Part shown: in pieces, positions 11,953 to 24,832 of the stretch
How positions within the stretch are numbered: position 1 is the first letter of the stretch
How the letters are laid out: every line of letters begins with the position of its first letter
Source: Owenia fusiformis
Lineage: Eukaryota; Annelida; Polychaeta; Sabellida; Oweniidae
Assembly (NCBI GenBank): GCA_903813345.2
Contig: CAIIXF020000009.1
Coordinates: 27,814,740-27,874,739 of the forward strand
Direction of reading: 5' to 3'
Length of the DNA stretch: 60,000 nt
Notes under the pieces: model-generated
What the model was told of the DNA's origin: nothing
The model's database searches: none
What the model saw: the letters and a program-made list of their open reading frames with translations, nothing else
Translations under genes and position numbers: made by a program

Positions 11953-13850
11953 CAGGGTGACAAAAATGTGACTAATTTCGACTTTCAATTATGATTTCAA
12001 GTATTTCTGTCTTTGCCACTCTTATTTTGAGTCATTTCAGGATTGCTCTTTAACACCAGTATCAATAAAATAAAATATTATATCTACCATCTTTCAAAAT
12101 AACTTGATAAATATCAACAAAGACAGATTTCTGAACATGAGATTTGCTATAAGAGCATGCCTAAATGAGCAAGACACAGAGTGAACAGTATCGCACCCCT
12201 GCATAGAATAGAGTTTATGGGACATAAAATTCAAAATGACCACCTTAGCATTTTACCCAGAATCCCCCAAAACTTATCAGTTGTAGACTTTCATACCATG
12301 AAACGTCTCTGGAAATTTCACATTAATCTATAAACAAGATTTTGGGATGGAAAATCCAAAATATCCGCCTTATCATTTATCCAAAATGCCCGAACGCGAA
12401 TCAGTTCTAAACTTTCATACGTGGAAACATCCCCGAAAAGTTCAGATGACTCCATGATATGCTTTTTCTCAAAAACCTGTAGACAAGATTAATATAGATG
12501 CCCATCTACCTAACCCGCAAACTGATCCCAATATAGCACCCAATGGTGCAATAAAAATATAACACCTTTTAAAATTGCTTCACACCTTAAGCAATTGATC
12601 TTCATAATAAATACACGAAGATGCCATCAGAATTGGTTATGAAAAAATAGGTTAGAGGTTTGCATATTTGTGACACCATATATTATATTGATTATCATTA
12701 GAACAAACATGGTACATTTGAGAAATAATCAAATACATGACATGTACTAGTAATGAGACATGACGGTTGAATAAACTGATAATCAATTTTAATAAAAATG
12801 TTTTCATTCTGGTAATCATCTTTTTGCATCACATATGAGCAATATGCTCTGATATCAAAAATGTTTATGTGTTTACTGCAAAGAACTGTCATTTAGAAGA
12901 ATAGCCATCTTGTATTTAATGACATGATATGCCCATTATTAAAGAGACATCTCTATCTTCAGATTATTTCATATAACAAGATTCGATCAGATGAAAAATG
13001 AAAATCATCTAAAAACTTATAATTTAGAATATCTGGATCTGGATCACGTTAATCTGATAAAAGATAAAAATTCTGAAAAAGCATAGAATTTAAAATCTCT
13101 GAATCATATAATCAGATACCATGACATGGTTTAATTCTGTCATGCCGTGAAATAAATCTCTATTTAACTTGTCTTATAACATTTAAATAAGTGGCTATTG
13201 CTTTCATTCTCACACTACAGGCTGACACAAAAAATGACACCCACCTTACGTTGCATCACGTGTTTGTCTATGACCATATAGACTTGTCCCTTGGCACATC
13301 TAGAGTAGATATAATGCGAGAGCATCTTGAAAAATTTCAGATGTCTAGCTCAAGTAGGTCAAATTTTATGAGTGTTACAATATATGTTCCATATGGTGTC
13401 CACTCCTTTGCAAGCAAACTTGAATTCTATGGGCAAAGTTGTTGATTACCCTTACACAGTGAGATATGGCCCTGACCTTCCTTGTAATTTCTCTTTAAGT
13501 CAGCTATGGTTTGGGGGTGTTTGTCCCATACACATGGTCCTTTACATACCCCCAGATGTAAAAATCTGATGGAGTCATATCAAATGTATCAAAAAAGCTC
13601 TTAGAAGCCTAAAAGTGCAACACCCCTGTTTGTGGACATTTTGGAATCGTATCCTCATAGAATTAAGGTTGTCCCAGCTGCTGGGGAAACATACCAACTA
13701 TTCAAAATGTGAAATATGGACATCATTAAAAATACTCAAAAAAATGGAATTTAACCAATCACTCTGAATTTTGCTGTGTGATCAGCATATTCCCTTTAAG
13801 AGGATATGTAATAATCTTATATATGGGGAACAGACTTATTTGACACCCTG
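11953..13850. mobile_element. Candidate TA-flanked element with CAGGGTG ends
   Basis: The left end TA-CAGGGTGACAAAA and the right end TTTGACACCCTG-TA give a short inverted repeat (about 11 bp) flanked by TA on both sides, as Tc1/mariner-type elements have. The interior has no recognisable transposase. A block at 12230-12490 resembles the 162-bp array units. A further CCACCCTGTA end is at 14705-14716 and could be the true partner, so the boundaries are uncertain. Confidence 0.35.
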
Positions 13851-15932
13851 TATATATATGAAGGTACTCACCGAGTCTAATCATACAATGTTTCTCTAAT
13901 TTGTTGATGCTCAGAATGAGGCAACACATCTCTAGCTCTTAGTAAATTGCGGAAAGCCGTAATTGATGAGGTGAATTTAATTATGACAAATTGAACATCA
14001 TTCTGCGTCACTAATACTGCATACTCAAGATAAATGAACATAGAAGCTTTCCGAGTATCAGGAACTATTGATAGAGTATATTGATATAGAAATCATAAAT
14101 ATCATTTTCTGAAGATTTAGGTTTAACATTTTGGAACATGCAAAATCTCAAATCTATTTATTACAGACACCAACCACTGATCACTGATCGCCAACTGCCA
14201 TCATAAAAAATGGAAACCATAACAATATGTCACCACTAAGTGCTGAGTTGGGGTGATACTCCATAGATTACCTGAGAATCATTAATAATCATCATTATTT
14301 TATAATATTGAGGATTTGTATTGGGGGTTCAAAAACATAGAGTACTCATGGTACAGTAAAGTAAGAAACAGTTCTACACGACAATTGAAGAAACTACATA
14401 AAATCTACCCTTATGGGTGCATACTTAAAAGATATAACATAACAGATACTCACTGGGGTTTACATCAGGGCTATAAGCTTGGTGATCATCAAGCCGTATC
14501 AGTTCAGGAACATTTTACAAATTATGCTTATTTCTCATGGCACACCACATGTTTAAGTGAGACGCTGGTGACATATTTTATTCAAGTTAAAGTATATTAT
14601 TTATGACCCATGGCTAGATAACAACCTCAAGTTTCATTTGGTATCCAAATTATGATTTAATATCAAAAATTAAAAAGTTAAATAATTTAAAAAAGTGGCG
14701 TTTTTTTGGCCCACCCTGTACAGTGTGTGATTTCTGATTTCAAATTCTGCTAGTACATATACACGAGTACATGTACATCAAAAATATATCTAGTTTCTAG
14801 AGTGAAGACAAACTTGAGCCTATTGCAAGGGTTTTTTGCCCTGAAATAAGTTCAATGACGCAAGAAGACAGAATTACATGGTTTATCACATTACGTTTCA
14901 CAGAAGAACAAACTAGCTATTAACGATCAATTCAACTGAATATAATCAATGTTTTTTAAAAAATATTTACAGATTTTCAGAAAAAACAACTCATGAAGTA
15001 AACTGTTTATTTATTATTGACTAAATGGATAGTCAATAATTACCCTCAGGTCATTAAAAAATCTCAGACAACATTTGTGCAATGAAGTCTTTATTAATTC
15101 ATTAATTAATTAATCAATTAAATCTCTTGTTTTTATTTACACATTGCTATAACATATAGAAGTCTTTTAAAAAATTTAAATATTTTTGTTTTTTCAAATT
15201 TCTAACCTGCATATTTTATACAACTGAGGCGAATACCTGTTCAGCTATTTATACTGGTCGAAATGACAAACCTGGTGAATACACATGTTGATTACGTTTT
15301 ATGTCACATGTAATGTGTAGAACAATGAGTGAGTGGGGAATATTTTTTGTGTCAGCTTCATGCCAGATTCAGATTTGGACCAAGGTGTCCATAATTTGAA
15401 GAAAGGTTTTCAACATTAGCAAATCACTCATGTTAGGTGTTCCCAAGTTGGCAGGCCTAAACAGCTTGACATTATAACTAACTGCATTAAGATGCTTACA
15501 GATAATTGCAGCGGAGTAAAAGGGAAAATGACTGTTATCACAAAAATAAATACTTCCATGTCTTGATTAAAATCAGTAAATTATACTAACACCAATGTGT
15601 TAATTCAATGCAAGAATTATTGATAATCAGGTAAGACATTGATATATCATGGACATGAATGGTATTTGTATGAAAAGGGACTCCCAAAGTTCATAACAGT
15701 ATTTTCAGATGATTTTTCCACAATCATTTTAACTTCACGAGTACGAGTACTCTACACCTTGCGAAATGCCAGTCCAGGGACTGGCTACTTTAGGTCGGGA
15801 CAGGTGAACTCTTTGAACCTGTCAGTCCGTTGGTCCTGTGAGTAATTTTGTCAGAGAGCACTGACTTAACACTATAATAATTAACCCCATATATTTTATA
15901 TATTTTTCAACCCTTCATCACTTCTTTTATCC

Positions 15933-16097
15933 CAGGGGTTTCACTAGACTTTCTCACAACAGGCTAAATAAATAAAAATAAAAAAACAACAGGCAAAATT
16001 AATTGAAATCATGGAAAAGTTAAAGTCCCTAAAAACAACAGGCAAATTTGTGAAAACCGCTGAAAATCGCCTGTTGCCTGCTGCTAATGAAACCCCT
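15933..16097. mobile_element. Short inverted-repeat element, AGGGGTTTCA ends
   Basis: AGGGGTTTCACTAG at the left and CTAATGAAACCCCT at the right form terminal inverted repeats. Internally AACAGGC motifs occur three times and their complement GCCTGTTGCCTG near the right end. 165 bp, non-coding. Confidence 0.6.
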
Positions 16098-17372
16098 ATA
16101 TCCCATGATTCATAGCCTTTTAACACGACATCCAAAGTCTTCATGGCGGAGCAAAATGCTACTGGTATAACATTTATCTTGCATGGCGTATAATCGATAA
16201 ACAAAGGTGCTCTAAGATACTAACATATAGATTCTACTTAAAAACAACTGCAGTTGACATTATCCCTCTCAAAAACATTTACAAAAGTAGCAAGATATAC
16301 AAAAAATTAAATGGGTTAAAGTGGCAGATGTTAAGGACAATTCCGATATTAATGACACGTGCATGTGTATTGTAATAACAGATTGATTTATTTCAGATTG
16401 TTTCCCAAGCATATTCATGACAAAATGTCGCCTCCTGTAAGTGAAGTAATTGTTATCCTTACAGATGCCTTCATCAACAGTACTGACCAACGAAGAGATA
16501 TTTCGCCTGTGACATCATAATCATATCTAACCAACCCTGAGATATCTCGGGGTGCTGTCCAAAAACTGTCACACAATTTGTACCAATAATCTTACCAAAT
16601 ATTGTAGGGGTTACTAGGGGAACATAGTTGGATGTAATTGAAAAATATTGTCATTGGCTTCACAAGTGCATAAAATATAGCAAAGAGGGCGTTGATACTG
16701 TCCATTTTATGCTTATATGAAAACATGCCATTTCGCTCAATTTTTCATCAAAATGGTCAATTACCAGCAGAAAACCTCCAAAATAGCTTTGGCCAGCAAT
16801 GAGTTAATTCACTAAAGAGGTTCATTAGGTAGTGCAAGGACAAATTACTAGTTTAATGAGTTGATTCTAGGGTGCATGGCAGCATATTTTATATTAATTG
16901 TATTACTTAAATGTAGACAACTAAAACAAACCAACACACCATAAATACTTCCAACTTTGTTCAAATACACTAACATCATAGTTTCTAAGCTTACAACATT
17001 GAAACAGGAATATTCTGGTGATATATCTCAGTCTAGAAAACTTCCTTATGAAGCACAGCGGAATTAAATGTAGAATCTGACCTAGAAGAGGTGATAAAAT
17101 TGCAAGCGATAAAGTGTTTTATTTGTGTTGCCACAATTATTGTAGCAGCTTAGAATCATAAAGTCTGATTTTTATTTTGAACTCTCCATTCATCAACGCA
17201 CAAGGTTTTGATCATTAATTGATTCCATAAAAATTGATTTATTTTTATTTCTGGTACATTTAATATGTACTATTTGAATCTAAATGTTCATTTTCCACTT
17301 AGGAAAGAGAACCAAACTAATCAATGGGTTGACTACAATGACCCAATTGATAAGGAGGTGAATTGAAGTTTG

Positions 17373-17422
17373 GGGAAGGGTAAAGGAAGGGGTTGGGGGA
17401 TGGGGATGGGGACGGGGAGAGG
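17373..17422 (+). repeat. G-rich tract with G-quadruplex potential
   Basis: Several runs of three to five G are separated by one to five bases (GGGG, GGG, GGGG, GGGGG, GGGG, GGGG, GGGG). This satisfies the usual four-run quadruplex pattern several times over on the + strand, which is the template strand for the receptor transcript. Confidence 0.7.
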
Positions 17423-17581
17423 TTGAAACTAACTGAAACAATTCTGAATACAATCATGGTTATCATGATGTAAAAGTGAGAGAACAATGGACTTAATAAA
17501 TTCTTGGATGGCATGCAGAAATCAGAAAATTAGAATCAACAAGTCTCAATAGTCTCTTCATAACTTTATATTATAGATATA

Positions 17582-18635
17582 CGAGGGTTGATCCAAAAGT
17601 TCCGAACCGATTGCTCTAAAAATCTTAATACTTTATGAAAATTGTTCATATCTGGCCACAACCACCCCATATATAGTAGTTTCATTTTGTGTAAAAATAA
17701 GCAATTAATGTGACCAGCAACATAGGTATCTGGTTACCATAGTAACACGACAACAGGGTATGTGGAGCAAGAGTACGAAATATTGTAGAGGTGGAAAAAA
17801 GTTGATTCTAAAAGAGTTTTACAGGGTACCAAATTTCAAATGTGTCAGTCATGCCTGCCTATTAACCAATTATTTTTTCAATTTGTCCATATTTCATTGT
17901 TAGTTCTTGATTTGATTTCGCAAAAAAAGTCTCTTATCCCCTTATATACACTTAGTATATCTGCTGACCCTTTGATAAAACCCATCTTTAAATTCACCAT
18001 CACCTGTCTCAGAAAGCCACTCAAGAACAGCAAGACAGACTTCATTTAATATTCAAAAGCATGTCTTGTCTTGTAAGTACTTCAGGTCACTATAAAGATC
18101 AATGTCAGAAGGAGGCAGATATAGTGAGAAGGATGCAAGGGTAAGCCAAGGCATGTGCATATTTTCATTGACGTTTGAGTAATATTGAGGTATAGAATTG
18201 CTCATTGTCAAAATCAAACTGGATTTTATGCTTCAATTTGATTGCTTTTGGCGCAAGGCATTCTTCTGGTCAATGATATCATAGTTGCCAACTGTAGCTT
18301 GTATGATATCAGATCAAATGTATAGCATTGGTCTAATGAAAGAATAATTGATTAATAGGCATGACTAACAAATTTGAAATACATTTGGTACCCTATATAC
18401 AACCTTCAAGTGTCAACTTTTTTCCAACTCTACAATGTGGCATTCTCTTGCTCCACATACCCTGTTGTCATGTTGCTATGGTACCAGATACCTATGTTAC
18501 TTGTCAAATTAATTGTTTATTTTTACACAAAATGGAACTACTATATATGGGGTGGTTGAGGCCAAATATGAACAATATTCATAAAATATTAAGATTTTTA
18601 GAGCAAACGGTTCGGAACTTTTGGATCAACCCTCG
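17582..18635 (-). mobile_element. Mariner-like element with decayed transposase C-terminus
   Basis: The terminal inverted repeats begin CGAGGGTTGATCCAAAAGTT and extend about 225 bp inward on both sides. TA dinucleotides flank the element at 17580-17581 and 18636-18637, the Tc1/mariner target. On the minus strand from about 18119 to 17890 one frame reads LPPSDIDLYSDLKYLQDK, a stop, then VLEWLSETGDGEFKDGFYQR and TKCI. This matches the C-terminal part of mariner transposases (around the third catalytic Asp and the final 'KCI' segment) in order and spacing. Two in-frame stops and loss of the N-terminal two thirds make it inactive. The long arms mean the element can fold back on itself. Confidence 0.8.
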
Positions 18636-19532
18636 TATAATGTATATATACATGTATATTTCCTTCAAGTATTTATGAGAAAAGAAGTCAGTCTACTTAA
18701 ATGTGTTAGTAAAACAGATGGAAGGTTTGACGTCATATACCTTAGTGACACCATCATAAATAAAACAGAATATATATCATTTTACATTATACAAGTATTA
18801 TATAGACTATATACCTGCAGAAGACCTTGAAATTTTAGTTAACAGGAGCCATATGCCATCAACTCATGGCTATCTCATATCATATCTTATATCAAGTGCT
18901 ATATTTAACTATTTTTTATAATTCATTAGAAGTACAATAAAATGATTGGCAATTGGGAAATGAAAATGTATAATAAGGGACATTCAATTGTATAAAAAGG
19001 TAAATAGCCTAAAAGTTCATCATTTATGAATCTTAAGTGCAATTCAAATAGTACATAAATAATAAAAACATGAGTTTACTGCCTGTGTAGCTAGCAAGTG
19101 TGACTGAATAAATACAAAAGCTTGGTTTCTGTTTAGATTCCGTCAAAGAAACCCCTTTAATTAATATCATATGGATCAATCAACAAAAAAAACAAGGAGG
19201 AAAACATTTGTTCAAAAAAATGTTCGCAACCAATGGGTGATTATATCAAGATTTTTACACAAAAACTCATCCATCCCTCAAAAATTAATCCATCAAAAGA
19301 TTTGGCTGGAAATCTATGAATGAGATCAAATTGATTAAGATTTGATTCAAAATAGCTACTTTAAAATTTGCCATTGGATGCCTAAAATCTATTGAACACT
19401 TTCATACTAAAGAAGCAACCTTAAATGTGAATTTATATTGACCCTATGCACGAGTGACGTCACAAATACACATTTTTCCAGCTCAGTTCAGCTGGCTGTC
19501 TAGAAAAGCCCGGGAAAATCAAAAAATCAAAT

Positions 19533-19766
19533 ATGACGGAAAGCAAAACAACAACTGTTAAACTATACATCTCTGTCGGCGAGGGGGGGGCAAACTTATT
19601 CCAGGGGTGGGGTCACATTGATATTTGTTCAAAACTGGGAATACTTAACCAAGTTCAAAATCACACGAAAACTGCTCAAAATGGTGAAAGAATAATTGGC
19701 CAGTGGATGCAGTATTATTTTAAACAATACTGTCGGCGAAGGGGAGGGGGGCTAACATATAGTTGA
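19533..19766 (+). CDS. Possible short ORF beside the left terminal repeat
   Basis: A 77-codon frame starting about 95 bp inside the left terminal repeat of the composite element. The peptide begins MTESKTTTVKLYISVGEGG and is not recognised. It includes two CTGTCGGCGA-G(n) blocks (about 19573 and 19731), so part is repeat. It may be a remnant of a transposon-encoded protein or chance. Confidence 0.2.
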   Translation: MTESKTTTVKLYISVGEGGANLFQGWGHIDICSKLGILNQVQNHTKTAQNGERIIGQWMQYYFKQYCRRRGGGLTYS

Positions 19767-20237
19767 AATTACAGAATACGCTACCTTAATTTTTGATAAT
19801 CTATAAACATAATCTTGTCATAAACAACTACTGATTTATATACGTGAACGGATATTTGTAAATTTGGTTTAAAAAGAAACTGAATATAGGGTAAAAATGA
19901 GGGAGACACAGACGTCGGAAGAGTGGAGATAAAATCTAATCAACACTAAGCTGAGACAGAATGAGAATCATATGTCTGGACTCGCAAGATTTTCATAAAC
20001 ATATTTGTTGATTGCTCGCGAAAACAAAAACAAATCTCAGGGTTCATTGGCATCACACAATATTTGCAAAATGGGGGAGTGCATTTTCCCAGGATTTAAA
20101 ACAATGCTTTACTTTAAATGTCGCCCCTCATACTAGCATACGCTTTAACTATCAGATTCAGTAGCACCCTGCCCTTGATATATTAATACATAGTTTTCTT
20201 GTACCCCTTTTCAAAAATACAACGAACTAAATACATA

Positions 20238-20758
20238 CACCCCGGATTAGCCTGACTACGGTAAAGTCAGATACCGTTGTCACAAATGGCGGACATAACC
20301 GTCGCTTCAATTAGATTTTCATGAACTGTATGTTTAATAGAGCACCTAGACTAAATTCCTTTGGAACAACAATCAATCAAAGTGTCTTAATACTCATTGT
20401 ACAGTTAATAATGTTCTACCATCGAAAGAAAGTCTTTAATTTAACCGATCAAAATGAGATACGGGACAACGGACACTGTAATTACCATATGCCGCTGTCT
20501 TTCTAAATTACTCAAATTCAGATTCCGTTGTCATTGACGATATCGAAGAGGCTGTATTGTGGCGATTCACGACCCAATTTGATCGAAAATGGGATTTCAT
20601 ATGATACATTATCACAAGAGCTTAATGCATGCACAGAATTAACGACGATAAAATCCCATGAAATGAGGACCAAGTGATTAAACAGTTGAAGCGACGGTTA
20701 TGTCCGTCATTTGTGACAACGGTATCTGACTTTACCGTAGTCAGGCTATTCCGGTGTG
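20238..20758. mobile_element. MITE with about 70-bp inverted repeats and 5-bp target duplication
   Basis: The arms begin CACCCCGGATTAGCC at the left and CACACCGGAATAGCC (read inward) at the right. They run nearly identical through CTGACTACGGTAAAGTCAG, ATACCGTTGTCACAAATG and ACATAACCGTCGCTTCAA, about 70 bp each. ACATA directly flanks both sides (20233-20237 and 20759-20763). The 380-bp core has only short chance ORFs. It is non-autonomous and recent enough that arms and target duplication remain clear. Superfamily not assigned. Confidence 0.85.
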
Positions 20759-21942
20759 ACATAGTAATAATGATCTTCGAATTGATTTCTTTGATCTGTA
20801 ATCTAGATCACACAATAACTAATTAACTGTTTGATTGCGTTTTTGCTTCTTCAAAGACGGGATATCCCCAAATTACCTTGATTATCGCATGGGCTTTCAA
20901 GAGAGTCCATGATTGCAGTCTACATGGTCCATAGGCTATTTTAAATTCCTCGTTATTTTAGTTGTGTATCTCTGAATCCCGGTTCTGATTATCATATACA
21001 ATTTACTTCATTTAGTTCATTTTTAAATAAACAATTTGGGGGTCTCACTTTTGACAATCAGAGACAAAGGTCTCAAATTTGTTAAACAAAGCATGGAATA
21101 GCCCATGAAAATATTATCAAATGAAAACAAAATATTAATTCCTTATAATCCAAATACTTCCTTGTTTTTATAACTGCTGAACCACCTTGATTACAGAAGA
21201 TATACCGTGGAATAGTCTAGAAATAGTTTTTCAAGCTTAGGACCTATAGCCATTTATCATGTGGGTCGACACTGTTTATTTATTTGCATAGATATGTTAC
21301 TGGCCTTGGGAGGCACACGATGCCTTCTAGCAATTTCAGATTTGTATTGTTTGAACTTCTATTTTGTTTAATGCACACTTCTGATCACCATATCAAATCA
21401 TTTGAATCATACATAATCTGCACGAGTCTTAGGTTTGAATGAATTAAAATGATGTAAGCTCAGTGTAAAATTTTTGAAAAAAGCCTATCAAAAGACGAAT
21501 TGTTTTTTAATACTTTGCGAGGAAATCAATATTGATATACCGTATTGAAGTCATAAACAACAGCTTCGAGATGTCAGCCCGAAGACTATCTCCCGGTTGT
21601 CATGTATATCTAGGAAACTGCTGGTTGTAATCATAATAGGACACACGGCAAAAAATGTGTATCAAAATCCGTTGAAACCTGCTTACAGGTAATACACATT
21701 TGTTTTATCAAAAATACAATCTCGTTCTGACCATCGTGAATCCTGAACATTCCAAAAAGGGCACATTTTGTATTCACCTTGACATAATGTAACTGTGTCT
21801 AGGTGATCTTCAGTCAGTGACAGTTGAAGAGACTAGTTGCAACTTTAAAAAGAAAAAAAATTAAAAAGAAAAAAGAGACTAGTTGCAACTGGTGATGTTT
21901 TCCATGGAAAGCCGTGAGCACGCTTTGAAAACTATCTCTGGA

Positions 21943-21981
21943 CTCTCTCTCTCTCTCTGGACGGCAGAGGGGGGGGGGGGG
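21943..21981. repeat. (CT)8 and poly-G run
   Basis: A CT dinucleotide repeat at 21943-21958 is followed by a run of 13 G at 21969-21981. A 16-base poly-C run is at 22538-22553. In addition GAGACTAGTTGCAACT is directly repeated at about 21830 and 21874 around an A-rich spacer. Between 20770 and 23040 I see no other feature. Confidence 0.9.
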
Positions 21982-23048
21982 AGTTGCGAGTGCGATAGAT
22001 AGAAGAAAAGAGCTTTCAATTTTTTTATTTGAAGTTTCAATCTCATTTTTGAAGAATTTTGAAAGATGCACCAATTTATGTAAAATTCAAAATAAATATG
22101 CCACGATCGCACATCATGATAAACCATGACATCTCATTTCTTCTCAGTCCTGAGATGGTGTTTCAGGTGAAACAGAAAGATGCTATGAGTATCAGAATGG
22201 GATCGCACCACATGGGGAGTAGTTTCCAGAAAGATTAGAATAGGGTGGATGGGGTAGCCTTGCCCAAGTCGGTATCTTTTTCCTATCTTGATTTCTATTA
22301 TTCAAGATCAGGTAAGTAAAAAATACCGACTTGGAAAAGGCTAGGGATGGGGCCGGGGGATGGGGGTGCAAGAAGGTATCCCGGCATAAATAATGTCAGA
22401 TCAACATCCTAGATATAGTGATATCTGGACACCCCCTCCCCCATCTAACGGCCCTGAGATTCAAAGAGCTCTTTGAAAGTGTCCAAAAAATGATGAAAAC
22501 TGCATGTTATTGAAATTTTGGCCTGTAAGAGTTCCAGCCCCCCCCCCCCCCCCAACTACCCTTGGCTCTTACCATGGACATAGAGGAAATTTCCGCCCTT
22601 ACATAACAGTGTTGTTGGTGGGCAGAGGAAATCGAGTACGTATTGATCTAGTTAATTAGTGATTACAGATAGATTAAAGGAAAGGTGACTTGAAAGTGAA
22701 TTCTCAAAATTGAGAATTCTGATTGTAATCAAAACTATAGGCACTATATGAATTGATACCAATCGCACGGACATGGACTAGTATTTTGAATCATTTCATA
22801 TCCTATCCAACAGCAAGTGAAATCAAATGATCAAGCTACATTATTTATTGAAACTTAAATAAGGGACAATATTTTTTTACCTCAGATGTTGCTTGCAATT
22901 TTTTGAGTTTTTGAGGCGTTCTTATGGTCACTTGTGTAATCATTAGAGTTTTTAATGCGCACTTTTGGTCTATAGGCCTGTCATTGAGGTACATTCTAAA
23001 ATTGTCTCAGTTTATCAGGTTTATATTTGGTCATTTTGACTATATATA

Positions 23049-24012
23049 CAGGGTCTGACCTTAACTTTTTTTACCAGTAGCAAGGATTTGCTACCTGCTA
23101 CCAAAACAAGGAGCAAATTCCCATATTCAGGTAGCAACAAAAATGCTCCAAGAAAATATTATCAGGTAGCAAATTGCTCCTCAAATTGCACTTTTGAAAT
23201 TTAGACCCTCTCTGGTGCCTTCTGAGAATATCTCAGCACAAAATTTCCCATAATAATATTTATATAAAAAATAATAAAAATAAAAATAAGAAAAAATTGC
23301 GTTTTTAGAAAACTTTATTTTTATTTTTTCAGATAAATTATGCAGATTTTTAAACTTTTTTCTGAAAACATTTAACCATTTTTCCTCACTCTGATATAAA
23401 TTAATAATCCTTTCTGACATATTATCAATCTCAATGAAATATAAAGATCAACATTCAATAGTTTGATGTGTCTTTTTGACTTGTAATATTTATTTGTTTT
23501 CAAATGTTGCCTTTTGTGCTTCCTCACTATAATGTAAGATAATGCCAAGAAAAAAAACAGTTTGTTTTCAAGTTTATGTGTAATTGTTAATAATAGTATC
23601 CATTGAAGGTTGGCAGGACAGTGATAAAGGTTTTTTGCTACTGACCCAAAATATAGTGATAAAGGTTTTTTGCTACTGACCCATTAATCTCAAAGCAATA
23701 ATGTTTTGGTTGAAAGGTCAATCAAAATGGTGGCCGGATTACTGTAAGATAATTATCTCAGTGTTTCTCTAAAACACTGCTGATTATCTGCCTATTATAC
23801 TGAGATTTTGTCTTCACAAGGTAGGCCAATTTATATTATTTCATTTGATATGTTTAACTAAATTGAAAGCCGGAGATTTTCCTCTGAAATACATGAGATT
23901 CATTGCTTAAATTTGAGGTAGCAAGCATTTGCTCCCGTCCACGAAGTTTTTGGAGCAAAACGTGAAATCAGGTAGCAAATTTGCTCCTTGCTACCGCTAA
24001 GATCGAACCCTG
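23049..24012. mobile_element. hAT-like non-autonomous element, CAGGGT ends
   Basis: The left end CAGGGTCTGACCTTAAC and the right end (read inward) CAGGGTTCGATCTTAGC are followed on both sides by GGTAGCAAGGAGCAAATTTG-like sequence: GTAGCAAGGATTTGCTACCT at left, inverse at right. The interior has GGTAGCAA/GGAGCAAA motifs and a 40-bp tandem duplication at 23624-23681 (GTGATAAAGGTTTTTTGCTA twice). Only ATATA is shared by the flanks, so an 8-bp target duplication is not clear. There is no transposase frame. Confidence 0.6.
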
Positions 24013-24832
24013 ATATAATTGTTAATTTTTAAGCGCAGTTTTGGTCTATATGCTTATAATAGAAAACTTTAATGAGATGATTTGGTCTACGCTACCCTTT
24101 ACATTCGTTTGACTTCATTTCTTAAAAGAGAGCTTCGTCTTCATAGTTTAACTACTCTGCACGCAGGGTAGGTCTACGCCATAACAAAACCTTTAAAAAG
24201 AGGCATACTATTGGTCTAGACCTGAAAGTAAGGCGTATTAGAGGTCTACTTTTAGTTTACGCCTCAAAAACCTATCAAAACGTAATTTGAATAAATGAAC
24301 GTTTTATCCTCTTTATGGAACATTATAGCTAAGCCTAATCACCTTACGATAATTCTTTTTATGATAGAAGCACCAAAATTGGTACAAGTGTAACTGAAGG
24401 CAATTGAAAAAAATTGGCTCGAGGCAGCAAGTGATCCGGAGCCTCGTTCTGAAAAAAATCCAAGATGGCCACCAATACATATAGATTTTTAAGAAATTTG
24501 AATTATCTTTGAATTAATGTTGTATTTTAGCTCTAAACCAATTGTATTTGTTTAAGGGAATTCCAGGCAGTTGCTTGGGATGTAGGAACTACTTTATAAT
24601 ATATTTAACTATTAAAACGGGTGTTCAGCAAGGCTCAGTATTAAGCCTTGCACTATTTTATAAGCTTTTATTGAATTACTCATAATTATAAATATCAATA
24701 TGAGAGTCACACATATGATTGAGAATAAATGCTGGATAGACTCTGCACTGAAGGGATTTAAAATATATTTTCTTTTGGAAAAAATCTCTAGCCACGTTAA
24801 AACATGGTATGTAAAGTGACATACATATAGTA

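Noticed and set aside
21814-22127. Minus-strand ORFs with PPPP and RERES
   Set aside because: They are produced by the poly-G and CT simple repeats.
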